DNA of 64,000 bases, taken from assembly GCA_022559845.1 (NCBI GenBank), contig CM040118.1, forward strand, positions 442,988,053 to 443,052,052, given 5' to 3'. Positions within the stretch are counted from its first letter, which is position 1. Every line of letters starts with the position of its first letter. Positions 21,003 to 31,303 of the stretch are shown piece by piece. Made by a program: the position numbers and the translations under genes. The notes beneath the pieces were generated by a model. The model was not told where the DNA came from and made no database searches. It worked only from the letters and a program-made list of their open reading frames with translations. Source of the stretch: Amorphophallus konjac (lineage: Eukaryota > Streptophyta > Magnoliopsida > Alismatales > Araceae).

Positions 21003-23382
21003 TGAAAAAAGAAAGAGAGACCTATTACATCAGGCCTCAGGCCCATCTTCAGGCTCGGTAGACAAGGCTTCTTCAACACCAGACGATCTACCCCCAGTAT
21101 TCTCGGTGATGGCCGACCCAAGCACTGACCCCACCTGTGTGGGAACTGTCTCGATCGTGCGCCCTCCCGAGGCTGCTGGAGTTGGCGATCGCTCGGACGA
21201 GGTCGAGGTCGAGGACTCCCGACCCTCCTCTTCGCTCGATGTATAATGGGAAGAGTCGGTCGAACCCCAGTCCGAGTCATAGCATTGCCCGGAAGGGAAA
21301 ACGAGCCTAGACTCTTGGGCCTCTGCCTCTATGACGGCCCGATTGAAGCCCTGGGAGAAGCCCTTCCGAAGCCCCCGATGTAGCCTGACTCGTAGTAGGG
21401 GAAGGTAGCCTGAAGAAGAGCAGCGTGGTAAGCCTCCGAGCGTCTATGTTGCTCGAGAGCTTCAACCCCTCCTAGGTCCGCCTTCCTCTCAAGCTCGGCT
21501 ATCCTATGTTCTGACTCGGACAGCTTCCTCTCGACCTTGGCCCGTGCACCCTCTGCCCCCCGGACTCGGTCCTCGACCCCCTCTTGCTCGACCTTCCATT
21601 GCTCGCCGCACTCCACCTGAATCTTGCGCTCCGCCTCCAGGAGCTCATTCTTCCGGTCGATCATGCGACGGGTCTGGGCCAGCTACTCCGTCAGTGACCG
21701 AGCCTCCGCTTGGCTCGACTCTGCCAACACTCGGAGCGGGGGCATCTCCCGTCGAAGGTCCCCAAGATCATGGTTTAGACGCTCGACCTTCCGATCGAGC
21801 GCACCGTGGGCCCACGAAAGGGTCACCCTCTCCGACTCCACCCAAGCGTACGCATCCACTGCTTTAGCTCCCAACTGGGCCAAGACCAGCCCACCCTCCA
21901 TAAGTTACTCGAAAAGCGAGGAGGGGGGACCCTTCCGGACTTTCTCCCGTAAGTCTCGTGAAGTTAGGGAATGGCACACTCAGTACAGAGAAGCCCGGAC
22001 ACTGAAGGGGCTAGTCGAGGGAGGGGAAACTCTCACCGGAGCAGCCGGGATTGGGGCACCTCCCCCACGCAACCCCGTCCCGGGGGCCCCACCGGTTGGC
22101 TCAGAATGAGTGGCCCTGCCGCGTACCTCCCCAGCCTCAGTCGGTTGGGATTGAGTCGCTTCTTCCTGTGACCCCCCAGCCTCGACCGGCTCGGACCGAA
22201 CCCCCTCGTCTGGTGGCCCCTCTGCTTCGCTCAGCGCCTCAACATCGATCGTGACCCCTTCATCACCGGCCCCCTCTTGCTCGGAAGAGGGGAGAGCCGG
22301 TAGAGAAGCCTCTTCGGCCATCCGGGCGACCTCCGCTTTCCTCGCCCGCTTCTTCTTGGCAGGTAGAGCCTGCAATGAAGCCCCCAGTAGCTTCACCACA
22401 GGATCCTTACGCTTGACCCCTCGGGGTTCGAAAATGTCAACCCAGGCGACCCGCTTGCCCTTATCTCAGGCACGGGAAGAACCCTCTGAAGCTTGGAGAT
22501 CGCTCGGAGCCAACGTATCATTCACGTCGATGATCTCCAACTCGGCTGGTAGCGCCTCATCCTCAACCGCTCGCCTCTGGTCTGAACAAAGAAGAGCAAA
22601 TTGAAACAAGGAAGGCATTTACCCTACAAGAAAGAGGACAAGTCCCTGAGATCCTCACCTGTCGGTAGCAGTGCTCGAGAAAGATACTCCTCGATGTTGG
22701 ACGAGGTCACTAACTCAGCAGTCGGCCGGCGATTCTGCAGAAGGATAGCAGCATCCCTCTCCACCTCCAGGGGGACCTCCGTTTGCTTCGGACGAATGTT
22801 CGGGTGAAAATTGGGCCCCGTCGGGAAATTCCAGACCACACCGACCGTCGATGCACCCGCCCAGAAATATTGGGTCTTCCACCCCTTACGAGAAGAATCT
22901 TTCACAGAAAGGGACACACAACTCCTCCCCCGCTTCGCTTGAATGAAGAAGAAATCCTTCCCCACAAAAGGATTCTCCTTCAACTCAAAGAAATAATGAA
23001 AGAGGTCTAGCGAGGCGAGCACCCCACACTAGTCACAAAGGAAAATGAAGGAGAAGATGAAGGTATAAGAGTTGGAGACCAGCTACACAGGAGCCAACCG
23101 GTAGAACCGAAGCAACTCGGCAATAAAGGGATGAAGGGGTAGACAAAAGCCGCACTTCCAGGCCAAGAAAAAGGAACAAAAGAAGCCAGAACGAGTGGCC
23201 ATGCTAGACTCATGAGGCTCAGGCGCCATGAACTGGAACCGCCAAGGCAGCCCATACTGGTTCTCTAGCCACTTCACATCAACCTCCCCCAGCTCACTGT
23301 GGAGAGGCTCCGATGATACCAAGAAAGCCCTTAGGGCCTGATCTCTCTGTCGCCCCTCGGCCTCATGACGATGGTCCGCCAT
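21003..23382 (-). pseudogene. Antisense ORF in 3' region of element C (PF04195-like)
   Basis: Read on the - strand from 23,382. An N-terminal segment (MADHRHEAEGRQ, ELGEVDVKWLENQYGLPW, LPLHPFIAELLRFYRLAP) continues past a TAG near 23,030. The next segment (LDLFHYFFELKENPFVG, KGWKTQYFWAG) is the pattern of the 'putative gypsy-type transposon' family PF04195. Downstream come an acidic, repeat-containing linker (22,399-21,980) and a coiled-coil region rich in Glu/Arg/Leu (21,900-21,330). Several stops break it. Such antisense genes lie between integrase and the 3' LTR in some plant Tat elements; their role is unknown. Inner splice sites are not resolved. Confidence 0.7.
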
Positions 23383-23787
23383 GGAGAAGAGAGAAGAACT
23401 GGAAGAAGGAAGGGGAAAGCTCTGAATCAGACGACTCCGAAGACTGATGAATCACCGCCTTAGGATGCTCCCCTAGCTCCGATGGCCGCAACGATTCTCT
23501 GCTCTTCCAAACTGCTCTCACAGTAGAGGAGCCCCCCTTAAATATAAATGCGAAGAGAGGCAAAACCCTAAACTCCGGAGATAAAGGCACGCAAAAATGC
23601 GCAATGCTGAAACCGGAGGCGGTGCGGTGATCTGATCTCCCGAGGGGGGGCCTTCTCTTATTCATCATAACGGGCAAATTTTCAAGGCAAGCCGCATCAT
23701 GTGGCCCCTACCAGAGAGAGATCTCTACCCAACCAGAGCCACACAAAAAGTCCAACCCAAATGCTACTCGTCCGAGCCTAATTTTGG

Positions 23788-23810
23788 CTCGGGAGTAGGA
23801 GGGGGACAAG
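23788..23810 (+). other. Polypurine tract of element C
   Basis: A purine-rich stretch (GGGAGTAGGAGGGGGACAAG) abuts the right LTR and is the expected plus-strand primer. Confidence 0.85.
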
Positions 23811-24542
23811 TGGAGAGGGGAAATCTCATCGCCCGTACGGAGAGGCCAAACGAGGTATAAATCTAACCAAACGAGGCCCAACTCCTTGAAGTGGCAGCCC
23901 TTGGGCCCACTTAGTATAAAGCCCCAAAACTCACTCGGTACAAGTGCTTCCTAGGCGGCCTTCGGGATGGGAAGTCCGAGCATCAGTTCAATCGGGAAAG
24001 CTCCCCCGGAGCCCCCTATTCTCTGTCCTGACCACGCACTCATTGCTCGGGAAACCACTCCTGGGCAAGTGCCTATCGCTCGGGCTCACTGATGGAAGCT
24101 TATTAGTACGGCCGTTGCGAGTCCCTTAATGGCAGGAAGCTCAAGGGGATAGGGGAGACCAAGAGCCCGCGTGCTATAAGGAGCCTGCATGAAAGACGTA
24201 ACCCCCCCTGAGACTCCTCTGCTTACAGGGATCAATTGCACAACGGGCCACTATTTAAACTGGAAAAGCCCTACTACAAGAGGTAAGTAAGGCAAGAGCC
24301 AAAACCCTGAGCAGGAACCACTTCACCTTTTAGTGGAGAGGGATCTCGCGCTCCCACCTTCCTCCTAACTATTCCCTTCGCACCAGAGCTCTACTACTTT
24401 GCTGACTTAATTATCGGAGGGTCTTCCCCAGGGATCTATCCCTGGGCACCTCTGACTCGTTTCCCTTCTTGCAGTTCACACTTCAAGGATACGTGGTCAT
24501 CTTCCTCCCCGCTCAGGAGTAGCGCGAGATCGCCCCTCTTCA
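23811..24542 (+). repeat. 3' LTR of element C
   Basis: Starts TGGAGAGGGG and ends CCCCTCTTCA. It has the same TATTTAAA (24,252-24,259) and is followed by CTATT. Confidence 0.92.
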
Positions 24543-24547
24543 CTATT

Positions 24548-24910
24548 CTTAAAATTCTTGATTTCCTGATCTCGTTCTCTATTTGTCATTTTTTTTACTA
24601 CTTTTTTTATTCGAGTGCATATAGATGATTCAAAATGCTAATTACTTAAAGTGACCTGGTAAAGATATATAAGTCCTACTGAGCTTTCTAGCTCACCCTG
24701 TGTATTGTTGTAAATTTTTAGAAAATCCTGGAGATGACGAGAATGGGCTGGAGTGATGAGAGTGATGATAGTTTTTAATAAATTTCTTTTCCTAGTCTGT
24801 CTACTTATAAATGATTATATCAAGCTTAAATAGTATTGTAAGTACTTAAAGGATATTTGTTAGAAATTTTAGATTATGAAATAAAGATGTGATTTTATCC
24901 AATTGTTGTT
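24548..24910 (+). mobile_element. Right part of LTR E
   Basis: Continues the AT-rich LTR interrupted by C. TCCTACTGAGCTTTC, GCTCACCC and then a GATGA-rich stretch parallel the reverse complement of the element A LTR (39.0 kb). AAATAAAG at about 24,880 could be its polyadenylation signal. The right end is not resolved. Confidence 0.5.
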
Positions 24911-27590
24911 CATACTCATCATCTGAGTCTCTTGATCGACCTGCCCGTTGTTGATTATTATTGGTGATGATGATGATTCCTTTATTGCAAGATGAGGTGA
25001 TCAATTATGCAGATATGTGGAATAATGTAATCAATCTACCAATAGTCGTATGCAACATCTACCGATGCAACCATCATGACCTCTAAGCATGGGCAAGCAA
25101 TCTCAATCAAGGAACTAAACTAGAGAAGAAACAAAAACACACGCCGAGCATGGAGCAAGAGGAATAGAACACACCGCAAGGGGTGGAACAAGCAATTAAA
25201 GGAAAAGATGTGAAGAGGGAGAGAGCTATTGCCCAACTAAGAAGGAACGTGATCGCCACTAAGGTAAATAACAAGCCAAGGACTTGGAATGTACCTTAGA
25301 ATAGGTGGATGAAGCACCCGCCCGTAGGAGAGAGAAAACCAAAAGCTGTGATCTGTAACTCTGTGAAGCGTAACGGACTAAAACTGATGCGCCAGAATAC
25401 TGTGACGCGCCTCCCCTGATCCGTCAGACATTTGCAAAATAGAATTGGGAAATCTTTGATCTCCAACCTTCCCAGCCGGCCAGGAAGCTTGGGCCTTGTG
25501 CTTTGACCTTGGAAAACCTGCAAAAGAGTGTAGAAGTGAAAGAAAACACCCAGATTAGCCTTTGCCAAGTGTAGTAACTATAAATCAAAAGACTTGAAGA
25601 ACATGCAAGAGGAAGGGGAGAATACCGGAGTGGTTGGTTTTTTAACCCCTCTGGGGTGTTTAAAAGATGGGAGGAGGATTTATATGCATGCAAGAAGCGG
25701 AAGAATGTGGAAGAAGAAGAGGGAGCATGCCATGGATGATGGAAGAGGGAAAAACTAATTAAAAACTTGAACTAGACTGAATTAGCCCCTTGAAACTAGT
25801 ACTCCCTAGACTTAGGATGACGATGGACATGGGATCCAGCCTTCCTTGATTGGTTCTAGCTCTAGGATGTGGCAGCACTTCATCGCGAACTCCAGAAATC
25901 TCTTCTTCAAGCCATGAAGTCAAGGGTTCTATTTATAGACCCTCAAACTCTAGGGTCGGATTGCAGATAATCCAGCTAAAAAGTAGGAGGTTTCTTGGCA
26001 AACTCTTGAAGATAATACTCCCAAGAGTCCATAGAAGAAAACAAAAGGTTCTAAGGATCATCTTTGAAGGAGAAATCATCAGATCAAACTCTTAATTCGG
26101 CCACGGAGTAGCAGAGAAAGAGCAGTTCTGCTAGAACACTTCTGATGGATGTAACAGTCTCACGATAGACCGCCACATGAAAGCAACGTGCCAGGACTAG
26201 TCTGTTACATAACCTTATCCCCTAAGAGATAAGACCAATGGGCGAAGTTTTCAAACAAAGGACTCTGGAAGACGTAACGGATCAGAGATAATGCGTTAGG
26301 ATAAGGTGACATATTTAAGTAAGTTCGTTACTTTGCAAAGGATAAGCACGAAAAGAGAACGGTCAGCTCAGGACTCTGGGATTAAGTAATGGTCCAAGGA
26401 AGTGCGTTAGGAGACCGTAACGCGCTAGGATTGATGCGTTAGGGACAAAAAGATGAGAAATGAAATGGAGAGTTTGCCAAGCAACGTCCAGCCGACAAGG
26501 ATGAGGAACTAGACCTAACCAAGGAGGAAATGACCCGTGAAAGAGGCCTCTAACTGACCAAGAAGACTCAACAAGGGTGAACAACTCGGAGCATCATATA
26601 AGATGAATAAGGAGATGACCCAACTTATTGGTCATAAAACGGGTGTCAACAGATGCCCCTCCTTAACGTCCTCTTTGTAGGGGAGCGAGCGGAGGTGAAG
26701 CGAAAGCGAATGGAACATGGAGATGAAGTGGAGATGGAGCGAAGCGGACTGGAAAGCGGGCATTAAGGAAAACGACACCCGTCCTCAACCAACGAGCGAT
26801 AGGAATCTTCCGAAAAACCTCAGACTAATCGCAAGGAAATAGCCTAACCAAATGACGCCTGTCTGGAGGAATTAACAACTAAGGAAAGGAAAACACGGCC
26901 AGCGGCCGGAGAAACAGAAAGGAAAAGTGATTATTAACTAAACTCCAGACAGGAATCTTCAGCTAACCAGATCGAGCGAGCAGACCGAAGGAAACCTTCC
27001 AATTCAGAGTGGAATGACTCCTTACTTGAGATCTCAGAACACAACTATTCACCATTACTGAAACACCTGGATAGATGAGGCTCGTGAATGCTCAAAAATG
27101 TGTATGATGCATGATGGGCTAAAATAAAGAAAATCATCAAAACGAATGCCAAGAAAAATAAAATAGGAGATACTCGAGAATAGTATTGCTAGACCAGAAA
27201 AACTAGGGTCAAGAGACCGTCTGCAACCACGGCGTGCAAGACAGAACCATCGTCCCCAAAATTTTCCAACTTAACGGCCTATCCAACGATTAAACATGTG
27301 TACTTAGATCATCATCGTTTTTGTTTTAGGGGAACATCAGATCCCAGAACACATGAATGACTAGCCGATTCTCGAGATAATATATCTTAGCTAGCATATA
27401 GTAATGCATTAAGGGATAAGGGAACGAGATACAATACCTGACTTACTTGCTCGGCGAGCATGATGTGACAATCTTGCTTAACTGAAAGAGTTAGCCATCA
27501 ATAGTAATAAAAGGATAATCAGGGCATAACCATTCCATAAATAAGATAAGACAAGAAAACATTCAAGCAAGAAACCATCATCATTCAAGA
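24911..27590. other. Gene-poor region with scattered hairpin units
   Basis: No supported ORF. Purine-rich and moderately AT-rich. Contains GGTGTCAACAGATGCCCC at about 26,641, a phrase common near plant retroelement ends. Hairpin units occur at 25,369-25,426, 26,151-26,208, 26,274-26,300 and 26,386-26,443. Confidence 0.5.
25369..26443. repeat. Dispersed short hairpin units, distal group
   Basis: Pairs of complementary words recur: GTAACGG/TGCGCCAG and GTGACGCG/TCCGTCAG (25,369-25,426); GTAACAG/CCGCCAC and GTGCCAGG/CTGTTAC (26,151-26,208); GTAACGG/GCGTTAG (26,274-26,300); GTAATGG/GCGTTAG and CGTAACGCG/GCGTTAG (26,386-26,443). Each unit is roughly 25-30 nt. Confidence 0.65.
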
Positions 27591-27594
27591 GTGT

Positions 27595-27850
27595 AACAGA
27601 CTTGTGAAGCAGTGCCAGAATGAATGTAACGGATTAGTTTGATCCGTTACGACTCACTGGTTCATAATTTCCAACAAAGAACGCCCTAAGTACCTGACGG
27701 ACTAGGCTTGATGCGTTAGAACAATCTAACGGATTTGCTTTGATCCGTTATATTCCACCAGCTTTCATATTTCAAATGATTTAGTAACGTAACGGACTCA
27801 CTATAGCGCGTCATAGTACTGTAACGGATCCACGATAGACCGTTACACTT
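27595..27850. repeat. Hairpin cluster just upstream of PMD gene 1
   Basis: GTAACGGAT, 7-nt loop, ATCCGTTAC is perfect at 27,626-27,650. TAACGGAT/ATCCGTTA is perfect at 27,727-27,750. CTGACGG/GCGTTAG at 27,694-27,719, GTAACGG/GCGTCAT near 27,789-27,814, and GTAACGG/CCGTTAC at 27,821-27,846 are partial. The cluster ends about 135 bp before the first exon. Confidence 0.85.
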
Positions 27851-27982
27851 CCTGAGCTTGCAAAAAAAACAAGCCAAGCCCTATTTTGATCTCATTTGCT
27901 CTAATCACGCCCTAAACCCAAAACCCCAGAACAACCGAGCTCCCTAAACCCTCTTCCTCCGAAGCCTCTCCGGCGACCACCG

Positions 27983-30866
27983 ATGACCGGTGACGACGAC
28001 GCGGGAGAAAGGGGAAAAGAAGCTGGCTATCAAACGGTGCCGGGACTGCATTGCCCGGGGGGGTGATGCACCGGCGACGAGTTTTCCAGAAGAACAAATG
28101 GCGGCGGTGGCAGCTCCATTGACAGAAGAAGAGGCCCCATTGGCCCTAGAAGGTGCTGGGGAGGAAGAAGAACATGCCAGAGAAGCTGCCGGCGGTGAGG
28201 ATGAGCCCATTGCGCCAGAGAAGAAGAAACGTGGCCAAGACCCCGAGGTATGCCAAAAATCACTCAACCCCTAATTTTTAAATTTTTTATTGATGGCATG
28301 TGTGCTTAGGGGGAAGGAAATAGGTCCGGGGACCTATTGGGACACATTGTAGGCCATTTTGGCCATACCCACGGGCTGGAAGAACGGAGAAGACGATGCC
28401 CGTTCCGGGGGAGCGTAACAGTCGTTTCAGTGACCGCTACGCTCCTTGACGCGCTACCACTGGTGCGTCAGGGGAGCCAGAACTAGAAATGATATTTTTT
28501 GTGTTTTTGATTATTTGATTATTTGTTGTTTTGTTTATGATTAATGCAATGCAATGTGACTAGTGACTAACTTATGACCTAAATGTGTGCAGGGAAAGAG
28601 GAGAACAAGAATCACATGGCTCTAAGTACAGGTAGTCTACTTGGCATTGCCGGGGTACCAAAGGGAGAGATTTGCTGCCATGGGCTTCGAAGAAGTCCTT
28701 AGCATAGAGGTGACGAGAGTGGACACAGCCCTCTTATATGCGCTTCACGAGAGGTGGGATTGAATCAGCCGAGCTTTCATCTTCCCATGGGGGCACATGA
28801 TCCCAACATTAGAAGACATGGCGAAGATCAGTGGCTTGAGGGTGCATGGGAAGGCGGTGACGGGATGGACATATGGCAACTACAGAGAGCTAGCCCAGGA
28901 GCTGCTAGGGCTGAACCTGATGAGGGAAGGACATCCGTCATCCCAATTATCACGATCAGTGCTGCAGGAGAGTTTGGGACTTCGGGGAGTGGCGATAGCA
29001 GTTAAAGAGTTACCTGAGCAGCACATCGACCGAGTCGTCGAGCAGGTGCGCCCGAGTGTGGCGGTGGAGGTAGGATCGGATGGGGATAAAGTGCTGAGGC
29101 GCGTCCTGATGCTGCTATTCGGGAAGCTCCTATTCCCGACCCGAGCTGATGTCATCAGCTGCAGGCTCCTTCCATTGCTAGAGGATCTGGACAGAATGGG
29201 CAGATATGCGTTGGGAGCGGCTGTCTTGGAATTTCTATTCGACTCCCTCAGTGCGACCAACCAGGAGACCATGCTAGGCGGCTTCTCGCCTTTTCTACAG
29301 GTAAATGCCCTAAATGCTTATAAATGCTTTATAAATGCTTATATGCTGACGCATGTTGCAAATGCAGATCTGGGTCTTCCTTTACCTACCTGGGATCGGG
29401 CGAGGGACCGAGCTACATTCGGGGCAGATTCCCATCGCAAGGCGGTGGTCGGTAGCTCGAGATACGTGGTCGATCAAGAGGTTGACCCGGGCGATCCAAG
29501 ATGACATTAACTCATACCCGCATGCATCGATAAACTCTTAAACTTAAACCTTTTCTATATTCTTCTTTATGTTTTTAAATGCTTCAAAAATGCCGATATG
29601 AACTTAATTGGCCTTTCAAGTGCGCTGGACACCGTACCGGAACGAACGACATGAGGGGCAACCGTGGGTGGCGGCTTCCTTAGCCTACGGAGGATGGGAC
29701 ATATGGCTGCATTGCATCAACGTGATCGAGCCTCTCCACTACCGCTTTATCATGACGACGCGAGGAGTGCATCAGCCGGAGGTGACGTTCCCTCGCCAAA
29801 ACGACGAGCGGCCGGGGAAATCTTCCAAAGGGATTAGTGGCAATGTAAATTGGAGTGGTCGGGCAAAGAAATATATTGATGACTGGAAGCGGAAGGGTAG
29901 GGTAGTGACCGAGCAGGCTAATAGTGACGAGGCGTACTTGAAGGCCTACGCCCAGCGTTACGACAACCAGGTTTTTCATGGTACCTGATGACCGGTATGA
30001 ACTCTAAACTTTTCTCTATGCAATGAATGATTGATCTCTATGTGCATTGACACTTTTAACTTCTAAATGCTGCTAGACCCACGGGGACGCATCGCCGAGC
30101 TCGAGGGACTACTCCTTTCCACCGTCCAGCAACGGGATGAGTATCGCGCGGCCTTGGAGCTCCTGGTAAACTAACTAACCTTGGACTTAAAATGAATGTT
30201 CATGTTTATGATAATTGACTGATTTTAACTTCTAAATGCAGCGGGCCGAGGGAACCCAGAGGACCGGTCCGAATGCTCCGTCCTCCTCGTCACAGCCTAC
30301 CGGGGGACGGGCTGAGTGAGATGCAGAGTTTACCCGGGCCGTAGCTCGAGCTGAGGAGGCCGAGGCTACCCTCGCAGAGCAGGTAAGACACTAAACCTTC
30401 AAACTGAAATGCTTTATGATTTACGCTAAATGCCTTGAACTGACTATGATGTAATGTAAAAATGCAGGCGAGAGAGCTGACCGCGGCATTGGCCGAGGCG
30501 GAGCGAGCCCGAGCAGAGACTGAGCGGACCCGAGCAGAGCTAGAGCGCTCCCAAGCGGAGGCTGGGCGCCTTCAGGCAGAGGTGGCCCGACTGAGCGGAG
30601 AATTAGAGCGAGCATCTACCCAGACAGTAGACCTTGAGAGATACCGGACAGAGGCTCGGGAGGCACGACTCCAGGTTCATGATTTGAAGACTGAGCTCCG
30701 GGCCGTAGAGCGGATAGTCCGGATGATAGGCCGTGGACCTGAGCGGAGCACATCCCGGAGTGTTGCAGCGGAAGGCACATGGAGTGGAGCACCGAGCGGA
30801 TCGGTAGGAAACTACCTGGCTAGTTCTTCCAGACGGCGGAGGAACGAGGAGGCAGATCGGAGATGA
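27983..30866 (+). pseudogene. Plant-mobile-domain (PMD) gene 1, seven exons, decayed
   Basis: Inferred exons: ~27,983-28,247 (acidic, Lys-rich); 28,593-29,300; 29,368-~29,545; 29,621-29,970; 30,077-30,165; 30,242-30,382; 30,468-30,866. Exon 2 carries the PMD pattern: ERFAAMGFEEVLSIE, FIFPWGHMIPTLEDM, KISGLRVHGKAVTGW. Exon 4 continues it (VRWTPYRNERHEGQPWVAAS). The last exons form a Glu/Ala/Arg coiled coil (AEAERARAETERTRAELERS). Stops occur in exon 2 (TAA near 28,622; TGA near 28,762) and in exon 6 (TGA near 30,318). PMD genes (PF10536) are carried by plant Mutator-like and gypsy-like elements and are related to the MAIN family; their biochemical role is unclear. The start codon is uncertain because the ATG frame shifts relative to the rest of exon 1. 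Intron 1 contains two more hairpin units (28,411-28,472). Confidence 0.75.
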
Positions 30867-31075
30867 CGACGAGAGGAGTAGCAGAGTGAGATGGAGCCAC
30901 CTCCCAAGCGGCAGGAGGGCACCAGGGATAGTGACGGCCCGAGAGATAGACCAGCCGAGTGATGTGTTTTCCTTTTTTCTTTTGTTTTCCTTTTGGACAC
31001 ACATACTTGTACATGACAGTTAGTGGAAATGCAAATGGAATGGAAATTTTGTTTTTTTATTGTTTCTTAGTTTTT

Positions 31076-31270
31076 CTAAATGTGGATGTGAATGTGTGGA
31101 TGTGATGTGTGTGAATGGAATGGATGTGTGGAAATGGATGGGTGGATGTGGACGAATGTATGGTTGCGTGGAATGGAACAAATGTATGAATGTGTGAAAT
31201 GGATGTATGCGAATGTGGATAGGTACATATGTGAACGTGGATAGAATGAATGTATGAATGTGAGATTGGC
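31076..31270 (+). repeat. GT/GA-rich low-complexity tract
   Basis: Irregular repetition of GGATGTG, GAATGTGTG and GGAATGGA words. Long frames on the opposite strand (His/Ser/Thr-rich) are by-products of the repeat. Confidence 0.8.
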
Positions 31271-31303
31271 AAGTGAATGTGTGTAACTGAGACTGGCAGG
31301 TTT

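Larger units (their letters stand above)
6018..24547 (+). mobile_element. Ty3/gypsy Tat-lineage retrotransposon C, with TSD CTATT
   Basis: The element spans 6,023-24,542 and is flanked by CTATT at 6,018-6,022 and 24,543-24,547. It has near-identical LTRs of 729 and 732 bp, a PBS two bases after the left LTR, and a purine-rich tract before the right LTR. Domain order on the + strand is Gag, protease, RT, RNase H, a second (archaic) RNase H, and integrase, followed by a long 3' region with an antisense ORF. The second RNase H and the antisense ORF are known traits of the plant Tat lineage. About 7.7 kb of its length is the nested element D. Frames are broken at many points, so it is not autonomous now. 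Confidence 0.93.
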
